Part shown: positions 1-5,640 of the stretch, piece by piece | Layout: every line of letters begins with the position of its first letter | Position numbering within the stretch: position 1 is the stretch's first letter | DNA from: DATLFQ01 sp035540915 | Lineage (GTDB): Bacteria; Actinomycetota; Acidimicrobiia; Acidimicrobiales; GCA-2861595 | NCBI GenBank assembly: GCA_035540915.1 | Contig: DATLFQ010000142.1 | Coordinates: 1 to 5,640, forward strand | Length of the DNA stretch: 5,640 bases | Direction of reading: 5' to 3' | Notes under the pieces: generated by a model | What the model saw: the letters and a program-made list of their open reading frames with translations, nothing else | Told to the model about the DNA's origin: nothing | The model's database searches: none | Program-made: the position numbers and the translations under genes

Positions 1-523
1 CCGGGTGTGGATCGTCGACCCGCTCGACGGCACGCGGGAGTTCGGCGAGCCGGGCCGCGGCGACTGGGCCGTGCACGTGGCCCTGTGGGAGCACGGCCGC
101 CTCACCGCGGCCGCCGTCACCCTGCCGGCCGAGGGCCTCGCCTTCACCACAGCCGACCCGCCGGCCGTCCCGCCGCCGAACCCCGGGCGGCCGCCGGTCA
201 TGGTGGTCAGCCGGACCCGGCGGTCGTCGGTGGTCGACGACCTGGCCGCCCGGCTGGGAGCCGAGGTCGTGCCGATGGGCTCGGCCGGGGGCAAGGCCAT
301 GGCCGTGGTCATGGGCCGGGCCGATGCCTATGCCCACGCCGGCGGGCTCAAGGAGTGGGACGTGGCGGCACCGGCGGCCGTGGCCGCCGCTGCCGGCCTG
401 CACGTGTCCCACCTGGACGGGTCGGCGATCGCCTACAACCGGTCGCCACCGCTGGTCGGCGACCTGCTGATCTGCCGCCCCGAGCTCGCTGCCCGGGCGC
501 TGTGGGCTAGCCGGCGCTGGTGA
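1..523 (+). CDS. cysQ: 3'(2'),5'-bisphosphate nucleotidase (CysQ-type, inositol monophosphatase superfamily), 5'-truncated
   Basis: This is the C-terminal ~173 residues of a magnesium-dependent phosphatase that would hydrolyse the 3'-phosphate of PAP (to AMP) and possibly PAPS (to APS), clearing the by-product of sulfotransferases and balancing the sulfate activation pathway in the cytoplasm. Directly visible: the superfamily metal-binding motif WIVDPLDGTREF at the left edge (Asp codons at 17-19 and 26-28), GSAGGKAMAV in the middle, and the second metal motif GGLKEWDVAAP (Asp codon 359-361), followed by GLHVSHLDGS and DLLICRPE. The last part resembles, from memory, the end of actinobacterial CysQ proteins such as that of Mycobacterium tuberculosis. 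The GTG at 5 is an internal valine codon: it falls within the conserved motif, and the N-terminal third with the Glu-Glu metal site must lie left of the window. The stop TGA is at 521-523. It converges on cysN and overlaps it by 17 bases. A related inositol monophosphatase specificity cannot be fully excluded, but the sulfate-assimilation neighbours favour CysQ. Confidence 0.88.
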   Translation, partial: RVWIVDPLDGTREFGEPGRGDWAVHVALWEHGRLTAAAVTLPAEGLAFTTADPPAVPPPNPGRPPVMVVSRTRRSSVVDDLAARLGAEVVPMGSAGGKAMAVVMGRADAYAHAGGLKEWDVAAPAAVAAAAGLHVSHLDGSAIAYNRSPPLVGDLLICRPELAARALWASRRW

Positions 524-1814
524 GGTCGATCAGCTCGGCTGCGCCGGTGGCCGCCACCATGCCCGCCGCCACCGTGGCGTGGCTCGTCTCGTCGATGAGG
601 ATGAAGCTGCCGGTCGTGCGGTTGTCGGCGTAGGGGTCGAGCGCCAGGAGGTCGGCGGTGGTGAGCCGGACCACGCCCAGGTCGTTGGCGGCCAGGGAGG
701 CGGCGGGGGCGGCCACCAGGCTGTTCACGTCGATGGCCGAGACCACCTCTCGCAGGACGGCGCGGGTCACCCGCGTCGTGTGCTTGAGCACGTACCGTGC
801 GCCGGGCTGGGCCGGGCGGTCGCCCAGCCAGCACACGACCGCCTCGACGTCGCGGGTGACGGTGGCCGGGGCGCCGGCGGCGGCGATCAGGTCGCCCCGG
901 CCCACGTCCAGGTCGTCGGCCAGGCGCACCGTGACCGACAGGGGCGGGGCCGCCTCGGCCAGCGGTCCGTCGAACGTCTCCAGGGCGGCGATGGTGGTGC
1001 GGGTGCCGCTGGGCAGCACGACCACCTCGTCACCGGGCCGCAGCACCCCGCCGGCCAGCATTCCCGAGTAGGCCCGCGCCCCTCGCGGCTGGCCGGGTTG
1101 CGGCCGGTGCACCCACTGGACCGGGAGGCGGGCGCCGCCCGGCCGGGCCGGAGAGACGCCGATGGCGGCCCGCTCCAGGTGGCCGAGCAGCGTCGGCCCG
1201 CCGTACCACGGCATCGACGTCGACGGCTCCACGACGTTGTCGCCGAGCAGGGCCGAGATGGGGATGGGCGTCACGGCGTCGAGGTCGAGACCGGCGGCGA
1301 AGCCGAGGAAGGCGTCGACGATGTCGTCGAAGGCGTTCTCGGAGAACCCAACCAGGTCCATCTTGTTGACGGCCAGGACGACCTGGCGGATGCCCAGCAG
1401 CGACGCCACGCAGGCATGGCGGCGCGACTGCTCGGTGAGCCCACCCTGCACGTCGGCCAGGATGACGGCCAGGTCGGCGGTCGACGCACCGGTCACCATG
1501 TTGCGCGTGTACTGGGCGTGGCCCGGCGTGTCGGCGATGACGAAAGAGCGCCGCGGTGTGGCGAAGTACCGGTAGGCGACGTCGATGGTGATGCCCTGCT
1601 CCCGCTCGGCCCGCAGGCCGTCGGTGAACAGCGACAGGTCGATGCCGTCGTGGCCGCGGCGGCGGCTGGAGGCGGCGACCGCTTCCAGCTGGTCGTCGAA
1701 CAGCGCCGACGAGTCGTGCAGGAGGCGCCCGATGAGCGTGCTCTTGCCGTCGTCGACGGAGCCGGCGGTGGCCAGGCGGAGCAGCGCGGCCCCGGCGACC
1801 TGGGTTGCGGGCAT
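507..1814 (-). CDS. cysN: sulfate adenylyltransferase subunit 1 (CysN, GTPase subunit of ATP sulfurylase)
   Basis: This is the GTP-hydrolysing subunit that, with CysD, drives sulfate + ATP to adenosine 5'-phosphosulfate (APS) + PPi, the first step of sulfate assimilation. The 435-residue protein has all translation-factor-type G motifs in order: P-loop GSVDDGKST (18-26), switch I GITIDVAYRYF (74-84), DTPGH (95-99), NKMD (150-153) and SALLGDNV (187-194). These are followed by EF-Tu-like beta-barrel domains, with KHTTR at about 344-348 and DNRTTGSFILID at about 397-408. It ends after the barrels, so it is a stand-alone CysN and not a CysN-CysC fusion; the kinase is a separate gene in the same operon. 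The ATG at 1814 was chosen because homology starts immediately after it, the upstream cysD stop overlaps it as TGATG, and an AGAGGGG ribosome binding site lies 8 bases upstream. The frame stays open upstream to 2252, but that stretch lies antiparallel to nothing recognisable, runs in the wrong frame of cysD and has no CysN character. The stop TAG (507-509) lies inside the end of cysQ. Confidence 0.96.
   Translation of the reverse strand: MPATQVAGAALLRLATAGSVDDGKSTLIGRLLHDSSALFDDQLEAVAASSRRRGHDGIDLSLFTDGLRAEREQGITIDVAYRYFATPRRSFVIADTPGHAQYTRNMVTGASTADLAVILADVQGGLTEQSRRHACVASLLGIRQVVLAVNKMDLVGFSENAFDDIVDAFLGFAAGLDLDAVTPIPISALLGDNVVEPSTSMPWYGGPTLLGHLERAAIGVSPARPGGARLPVQWVHRPQPGQPRGARAYSGMLAGGVLRPGDEVVVLPSGTRTTIAALETFDGPLAEAAPPLSVTVRLADDLDVGRGDLIAAAGAPATVTRDVEAVVCWLGDRPAQPGARYVLKHTTRVTRAVLREVVSAIDVNSLVAAPAASLAANDLGVVRLTTADLLALDPYADNRTTGSFILIDETSHATVAAGMVAATGAAELIDLTSAG
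511..547. terminator. possible weak hairpin at the cysQ/cysN convergent end
   Basis: CCGGCGC (511-517) and GCGCCGG (541-547) form a perfect 7-base inverted repeat with a 23-base loop. It spans the stop codon of cysQ and the last codons of cysN. It is the only stem I noticed where both transcription units must end, so it could act as a bidirectional terminator. There is no T-run on either side, and such G/C repeats arise easily by chance in this sequence, so the call is tentative. Confidence 0.18.
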
Positions 1815-2734
1815 CAGAAGTACCCCTCTCGTTTCCGGTCTTCCATGGCGGCTTCGGAGAACTTGTCGTCGGCCCGGGTCGCCCCCCGCTCGGTGAGCCG
1901 GCTCGTCGCCACCTCGGCGATGACCTCGGCCACGGTGGTCGCCTCCGAGCGCACCGCCCCGGTGCAGGTCATGTCGCCGACGGTGCGGTAGCGGACCGTC
2001 GCCTCGAACGGCTGCTCGCCGGGCAGCGCCGGCGTGAACGGGCCGACCGCCATCAGCATCGAGTCCCGCTCGACCACCGTGCGCCGGTGGCTGTAGTACA
2101 GCGAGGGCAGGTCCAGCTGCTCGCGCTCGATGTAGCGCCACACGTCCAGCTCGGTCCAGTCCGACAGCGGGAAGGCCCGGACGTGCTCGCCGGGCCGGAC
2201 CCGCCCGTTGTAGAGCTGCCACAGCTCGGGGCGCTGGCGCCGGGGGTCCCACTGCCCGAACTCGTCCCGGAAGGACAGGATGCGCTCCTTGGCCCGGGCC
2301 TTGTCCTCGTCCCGGCGGGCGCCGCCGATGCAGGCGTCGAAGCGGTGGCGGGCGACGGCGTCCAGCAGCGTGGCGCTCTGGAGCCGGTTGCGCGACGCCG
2401 TCGGCCCCGGGTCGGGCACCAGACCCCGGTCGATGGCGTCCTGGACCGAGGCTACGACCAGCTCCTCGCCGAGCTCGGCCACCCGCCGGTCCCGGAACTC
2501 GAGCACCTCCGGAAAGTTGTGCCCGGTGTCGATGTGCATGACCGGGAACGGGAAGCGCCCGGGGCGGAAGGCCTTCTCGGCCAGCCGGAGCAGCACGACC
2601 GAGTCCTTGCCGCCGCTGAACAGCAGGACGGGCCGATCCAGCTCGGCGGCCACCTCGCGCATGACGAAGACGCCGTGCGCCTCCAGCGTGTCCAGGTGGT
2701 CCACCACCGCCGGCTCGACGGGGGCGGTGGTCAT
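1814..2734 (-). CDS. cysD: sulfate adenylyltransferase subunit 2 (CysD, catalytic subunit of ATP sulfurylase)
   Basis: This is the nucleotide-binding subunit that transfers the adenylyl group of ATP to sulfate, giving APS; it works as a heteromer with CysN, which is encoded next. The 306-residue length matches the family (about 300). Seen in the sequence: an N-alpha-hydrolase PP-loop LLFSGGKDSVVLLRLA (SGGKDS at 40-45), HIDTGHNFPE at about 67-76, GGARRDEDKARAKER at about 137-151, FPLSDWTELDVWRYIE at about 188-202, YYSHRR at about 213-218, TVGDMTCTGA at about 251-260, and the characteristic C-terminal tail with KFSEAAMEDRKREGYF. The ATG at 2734 overlaps the cysH stop by four bases (ATGA) and has GGGAG 7 bases upstream. 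The stop TGA (1816-1814) shares one base with the cysN ATG. The close coupling of cysD and cysN suits production of two subunits of one complex. No missing key residue was seen. Confidence 0.97.
   Translation of the reverse strand: MTTAPVEPAVVDHLDTLEAHGVFVMREVAAELDRPVLLFSGGKDSVVLLRLAEKAFRPGRFPFPVMHIDTGHNFPEVLEFRDRRVAELGEELVVASVQDAIDRGLVPDPGPTASRNRLQSATLLDAVARHRFDACIGGARRDEDKARAKERILSFRDEFGQWDPRRQRPELWQLYNGRVRPGEHVRAFPLSDWTELDVWRYIEREQLDLPSLYYSHRRTVVERDSMLMAVGPFTPALPGEQPFEATVRYRTVGDMTCTGAVRSEATTVAEVIAEVATSRLTERGATRADDKFSEAAMEDRKREGYF
1823..1829 (-). promoter_or_regulatory. ribosome binding site of cysN
   Basis: The minus strand reads AGAGGGG, 8 bases before the ATG at 1814 and inside the last codons of cysD. 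It is the purine-rich match expected for an actinobacterial Shine-Dalgarno sequence and supports the chosen start over the open frame further upstream. Confidence 0.7.
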
Positions 2735-3435
2735 CGGGCCGCTCCCGGGGGCCCGCCGGGCCGGTCGTGCAGCCCGCACTCGGTCTTGACGCCGTCCCAC
2801 CGGCCGGCCCGGCTGTGCTCGTCGGGGGCCACCGGGCGGGTGCACGGCGCGCAGCCGATCGAGCGGTAGCCCCGCTCGACCAGCGGGTTGACGGGCACGT
2901 CGTGGGCGGCGACGTAGGCGGCCACGTCGGCGTCGGTCCAGGCGGCCAGCGGGTTCACCTTCACCAGGCCGCGGGAGTCCCGCCCGACGACGGGTGCCTG
3001 GGCCCGGGTCGGCGACTCGGCCCGACGCAGGCCGCTGAGCCAGGCTTGCTTGCCGTCCAGCGCCTCGTCGAGCGCCGCCACCTTGGCGGCCGAGCAGCAC
3101 GCCACCGGGTCGGTGACGTGGAACGGCACGGTCGGCTGCTGGAGCTTCACCACGCGCAGGTTCAGGTTGTAGCGGCGGCGGACGGCCTCGGCCGTGGCCA
3201 GCGTCTCGGGGAAGTGGGCGCCGGTGTCGAGGAAGACGACCTCGATGGCCGGCGCCACCTTCGTCGCCACGTCGACAAGCACGGCGTCGGTCATCGACGC
3301 GGTCAGGCACAGGCCGTCGAGGCCGAACGCGCCGACGGCCCAGCGCACCGCGGCCGCCGCCCCCTGGGCGGACAGGGAGCGGTCGACCGCGGCCAGGGCG
3401 GCGTCGTCGAGCCCGGCCACCAGGGCGCCACTCAT
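2731..3435 (-). CDS. cysH: assimilatory adenylyl-sulfate (APS) reductase, [4Fe-4S] thioredoxin-dependent type (CysH family)
   Basis: This enzyme reduces activated sulfate (APS, possibly also PAPS) to sulfite and AMP (or PAP), using thioredoxin or a similar thiol donor. The 234-residue protein carries the full cysteine set of iron-sulfur APS reductases: CC at 113-114 (DPVACCSAAK), CxxC at 195-198 (IGCAPCTR), and the catalytic cysteine 220 in KTECGLH near the C-terminus. Other landmarks are TASMTDAVLVDVA (45-57) in place of a PP-loop SGGKDS, FLDTGAHFPET (68-78), SGLRRAES (134-141) and WTDADVAAYV (166-175). E. coli-type PAPS reductases lack the CC and CxxC pairs, so the cluster-containing APS form is favoured; Bacillus subtilis CysH of this form is known to accept both substrates. 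The ATG at 3435 was chosen because it overlaps the cysC stop as ATGA and begins the homologous region; the frame is open further upstream to 3630 only as a shadow of cysC. It has no good Shine-Dalgarno sequence (only GGGCGG at 7 bases), so it probably depends on translation of cysC. Its stop overlaps cysD by four bases. Confidence 0.95.
   Translation of the reverse strand: MSGALVAGLDDAALAAVDRSLSAQGAAAAVRWAVGAFGLDGLCLTASMTDAVLVDVATKVAPAIEVVFLDTGAHFPETLATAEAVRRRYNLNLRVVKLQQPTVPFHVTDPVACCSAAKVAALDEALDGKQAWLSGLRRAESPTRAQAPVVGRDSRGLVKVNPLAAWTDADVAAYVAAHDVPVNPLVERGYRSIGCAPCTRPVAPDEHSRAGRWDGVKTECGLHDRPGGPPGAAR
2742..2746 (-). promoter_or_regulatory. ribosome binding site of cysD
   Basis: The minus strand reads GGGAG, 7 bases before the ATG at 2734 and within the 3' end of cysH. 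Its spacing is good, and together with the ATGA overlap it fixes the cysD start. Confidence 0.6.
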
Positions 3436-3974
3436 GCCAGGGCCGCCCACAGCCGGTCGACCGACTCGTCGAGGCCAAGCTCGTGGGCCGGGATCTCGAC
3501 CTCGGGCGACAGCGGCGCCTCGTAGGGGTCGTCCACGCCGGTCAGGCCGGTGATCTCGCCGGCGCGCTGGCGGGCGTAGAGGCCCTTCACGTCCCGGCGG
3601 GCGCACTCGTCGACCGGGGTGGAGACCCACACCTCCACGAAGCGCTCGCCGTGGCGGGCCCGCACCTGGTCGCGGGTCTCCCGGTAGGGCGCGATCACCG
3701 GGCAGATCACGGTGACCCCGTTGCGGGACAACAGGTCCGCGAGGTAGCCGATGCGCCGCACGTGGGCGTCGCGGTCGGCCCGGGTGAAGCCCAGCTCGGC
3801 CGACAGCTCGGCGCGCACCTCGTCGCCGTCGAGCACCTCGACGGGCCGCCCCGCGGCCCGGAGGCGCTCGGCCAGCAGACGGGCCAGCGTGGACTTGCCG
3901 GCCGAGGGCAGGCCGGTGAGCCAGACGGTGCGACCGGTCCGGACGGCGGTGGGGGCATCGGACGTCACGGTCAT
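3432..3974 (-). CDS. cysC: adenylyl-sulfate (APS) kinase
   Basis: This kinase phosphorylates the 3'-OH of APS with ATP to make PAPS, the sulfate donor for sulfotransferases and, in some bacteria, the substrate for reduction. The 180-residue single-domain protein has the P-loop GLPSAGKST (21-29), LDGDEVR (48-54), LGFTRADRDAHVRRIGYLA (61-79), a lid/APS-binding segment RDVKGLYARQRAGEITG (127-143), and TGVDDPYEAP (145-154), all typical of APS kinases. Oddity: the position of the E. coli phosphoserine (S109 in ISPHR) is alanine 95 here (IAPYR). The other motifs are intact, so an active enzyme is still expected. The ATG at 3974 shares one base with the sir stop (TGATG), with a moderate GGGGTGG element 7 bases upstream. 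The stop overlaps the cysH ATG (ATGA). It is a separate gene, not fused to CysN as in mycobacteria. Confidence 0.94.
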   Translation of the reverse strand: MTVTSDAPTAVRTGRTVWLTGLPSAGKSTLARLLAERLRAAGRPVEVLDGDEVRAELSAELGFTRADRDAHVRRIGYLADLLSRNGVTVICPVIAPYRETRDQVRARHGERFVEVWVSTPVDECARRDVKGLYARQRAGEITGLTGVDDPYEAPLSPEVEIPAHELGLDESVDRLWAALA

Positions 3975-5640
3975 CAGCCCGCCACCCCGGCCACCTGGCG
4001 GGGCCGCCGCACCCACGACTCGTTGCCCAGCTCGGCCCGCAGCGTGGCCACGCCGAGGCGGTGGCAGAAGTCCCCGAAGCTCTCGCCGGGCAGGCCGCGG
4101 TCGCGGTAGGCGGCCAGCACCGGCCGCAGCACGTTGACCAGCTCGGGGCGGGGCACGTTCTCGGCGAAGATGGAGTTGAGGCGGATGCCGACCGGCTCGC
4201 CCCCCAGGTGGATGTCGTAGCTGCGCTTGCCCCTGCCCACCAGCCCGATCTCGGCGGTGTAGGGCCGGGCGCACCCGTTGGGGCAGCCGGTCATGCGCAC
4301 GTGGGCGTCGAGGTCGCCCAGGCCCAGATCGCCGAGCTCGGCGTGCAGCTCGTCGAGCACGGCCGGCAGCGCCCGCTCGGACTCGGTCAGCGCCAGCCCG
4401 CACGTCGGCAGGGCCGGGCAGGCGAAGGAGTTGCGCTTGACCGGCACCCAGTGCTCGGCCGGCACCACGCCGTGGCCGGCCAGCAGCGCGGCGACAGCTT
4501 CCCGGTCGGCCTCCGCGATGCCGGTCAGCAGGACGTCCTCCCGGGGCGTGAAGCGAATGCCGGGGGAGTAGCGCTCGACGACGGCCCGCAGCCCCGACCG
4601 CACGCGCACCCCGTCGGGTCGGTCGGCGATGCGCCCGTTCTCCACCTTGACTCCGAGGAACCATCGGCCGTCGCCCTGGGGGTGCCAGCCCAGGTGGTCG
4701 TCGGCCCCGTCCAGGACGACCGGCTCCGGCGCTGGCAGCGGCCGTCCCAGCTGCGCGACGACGGCGGCCCGGAAGCGGTCGATGCCCCACGACCCCACCA
4801 GGTACTTGAGCCTGGCGTGGTCCCGGTCGGCCCGGTTCCCGTGGTCGCGCTGGACGATCACCACCGCCTCGAGGACCTCCAGCACCTCGTCGGCGCCCAC
4901 CGTCGTGAGGGGGTCGGCCAGGCGGGGGTAGGTGGTGGCGTCGGTGTGGCTCTTGCCCATGCCGCCGCCCACCACCACGGTGAAGGCGCGGGCCCGGCCG
5001 TCGCCGTCCAGGACCGGCAGCAGGCCGAGATCGTTGGTCAGCAGGTCGACGCAGTTGTCGCCCGGGAAGGCGATGGCCATCTTGAACTTCCGGGGCAGGT
5101 AGCTGGCGCCGTAGAGCGGCTCGTCACCGGGCACCGGCGCGCTGGCCGCCCGCTCGCCGTCCATCCACAGCTGGTAGTAGGCCGAGGTCTTCGGGCGGAA
5201 CCGCCGGGCGATCTCGCCGGCGAGGTCCTGCACCCCGCTGGCGTCCCGGTCGGCCAGCGGGGCCGGGCAGCACATGGTGTTGCGCACCACGTCGCCGCAG
5301 GCGCCCAGCGTGGTCACCAGGTGCGAGTTCAGCGTGGACAGCAGCGGCTTGAGGTCCGCCTTGGCGATGAAGTGGTACTGCAGGCCCTGGCGGGTGGTGA
5401 TGCGCAGGGTGCCGTTGCCGAGGGCGCCGCACAGGTCGTCCATGGCCAGGTACTGCTCGGCCGTCAGGGCGCCGCCCGGGATGGCGGTCCGGACCATGCA
5501 CATGGAGAAGACGCCCAGCCCCTGGCGGGCCCGCTCGGCCCGGATGTCGCGGTCGTCCTGCTGGTAGATGCCGTGGAACTTGAGCAGCACGCCGCTGTCG
5601 TTGCTGAACCGCTCGGCGTCGCCGCCGAGCTCGGCCGGCA
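3974..5640 (-). CDS. sir: sulfite reductase hemoprotein (siroheme and [4Fe-4S], CysI/Sir family), 5'-truncated
   Basis: This enzyme carries out the six-electron reduction of sulfite to sulfide, which is then used for cysteine synthesis. Counting from the GTG codon at 5590, the cluster/siroheme cysteines are C391-x5-C397 (ACPALPTCG) and C436-x3-C440 (TGCPNGCAR); the 45-residue gap between C391 and C436 equals that of E. coli CysI as I recall it. The sulfite/siroheme-contacting basic residues are also present: R34 (CMVRTAIPGG), R103 (GDVVRNTMCCPAP), and K168 and K170 (YLPRKFKMA). The opening KFHGIYQQDDRD is typical of sulfite rather than nitrite reductases. The GTG at 5590 is not the start: the frame continues to the right edge, encoding PAELGGDAERFSNDSG, which belongs to the conserved N-terminus; by comparison with E. 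coli, some 30 residues may be missing. No flavoprotein partner (CysJ) is visible, so the electron donor (ferredoxin or NADPH flavoprotein) is undetermined. It is the first gene seen of the operon, and its TGA shares one base with the cysC ATG. Confidence 0.94.
   Translation of the reverse strand, partial: PAELGGDAERFSNDSGVLLKFHGIYQQDDRDIRAERARQGLGVFSMCMVRTAIPGGALTAEQYLAMDDLCGALGNGTLRITTRQGLQYHFIAKADLKPLLSTLNSHLVTTLGACGDVVRNTMCCPAPLADRDASGVQDLAGEIARRFRPKTSAYYQLWMDGERAASAPVPGDEPLYGASYLPRKFKMAIAFPGDNCVDLLTNDLGLLPVLDGDGRARAFTVVVGGGMGKSHTDATTYPRLADPLTTVGADEVLEVLEAVVIVQRDHGNRADRDHARLKYLVGSWGIDRFRAAVVAQLGRPLPAPEPVVLDGADDHLGWHPQGDGRWFLGVKVENGRIADRPDGVRVRSGLRAVVERYSPGIRFTPREDVLLTGIAEADREAVAALLAGHGVVPAEHWVPVKRNSFACPALPTCGLALTESERALPAVLDELHAELGDLGLGDLDAHVRMTGCPNGCARPYTAEIGLVGRGKRSYDIHLGGEPVGIRLNSIFAENVPRPELVNVLRPVLAAYRDRGLPGESFGDFCHRLGVATLRAELGNESWVRRPRQVAGVAG

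Noticed and set aside
5..7. GTG as a start codon for cysQ
   Set aside because: It encodes the valine directly before the conserved WIVDPLDGT motif, and the family needs an N-terminal third with the Glu-Glu metal site. The gene is cut by the window edge.
579..1991. Long plus-strand open frame (470 codons) opposite cysN
   Set aside because: It lies antisense to a gene with every CysN motif. Its translation is a low-complexity Gly/Arg/Val/Ala mixture with no domain, as expected from an open antisense frame in very GC-rich DNA.
1815..2252. In-frame upstream extension of cysN
   Set aside because: The frame is open but lies inside cysD in another frame. It shows no CysN homology, and the ATG at 1814 has a ribosome binding site and begins the conserved protein.
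1805..2869. Long plus-strand open frame (354 codons) opposite cysD
   Set aside because: It is antisense to a clearly conserved CysD, has no recognisable motif, and its composition mirrors the codon use of cysD.
3975..4790. In-frame upstream extension of cysC
   Set aside because: It is an Arg/Gly/Ala-rich shadow of the sulfite reductase gene. Homology to APS kinase begins just after the ATG at 3974.
5588..5590. GTG as a start codon for sulfite reductase
   Set aside because: The frame continues to the right edge with conserved-looking N-terminal sequence (ERFSNDSG), so the true start is outside the window.
1..5640. Mobile element, CRISPR array, tRNA or hidden novel system
   Set aside because: All bases are covered by recognisable sulfate-assimilation genes. 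I saw no direct repeat array, terminal inverted repeats, transposase or integrase motifs, or tRNA-like sequence on either strand.

Overview
The window is a very GC-rich, fully coding stretch of bacterial DNA. It holds most of an assimilatory sulfate reduction operon on the minus strand, plus the 3' end of a convergent cysQ-type phosphatase gene on the plus strand. The GC content, the strong G/C preference at third codon positions, the long spurious antisense ORFs this produces, the actinobacterial-looking CysQ C-terminus and the [4Fe-4S] APS-reductase form of CysH all point to an actinobacterium (Actinomycetota). The order or genus cannot be settled from this sequence alone.

Layout, reading the operon 5'->3' (right to left on the window): sulfite reductase hemoprotein (sir/cysI, 5640-3974, 5' end outside the window), APS kinase (cysC, 3974-3432), APS/PAPS reductase (cysH, 3435-2731), sulfate adenylyltransferase small subunit (cysD, 2734-1814) and its GTPase large subunit (cysN, 1814-507). 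Every junction overlaps: a 1-base TGATG at sir/cysC and cysD/cysN, and a 4-base ATGA at cysC/cysH and cysH/cysD. There is no intergenic DNA in the operon, so the genes are probably transcribed and translated as one coupled unit. The promoter must lie upstream of sir, beyond the right edge. cysN then runs 17 bases into the end of cysQ (1-523, 5' end outside the window), which is read towards it.

Together the genes describe one pathway. CysDN activates sulfate with ATP to APS, driven by GTP hydrolysis. CysH reduces the activated sulfate to sulfite, and Sir reduces sulfite to sulfide for cysteine synthesis. CysC diverts APS to PAPS, and CysQ removes PAP/PAPS. CysH carries the full iron-sulfur cysteine set of APS reductases, so CysC may not be needed for reduction; PAPS could instead feed sulfotransferases.

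I found no RNA gene, mobile element, CRISPR array or unknown system. The points worth a second look are the APS-reductase plus APS-kinase pairing, an alanine in CysC where the E. coli enzyme has its phosphoserine, and the convergent cysN/cysQ overlap with a small inverted repeat.
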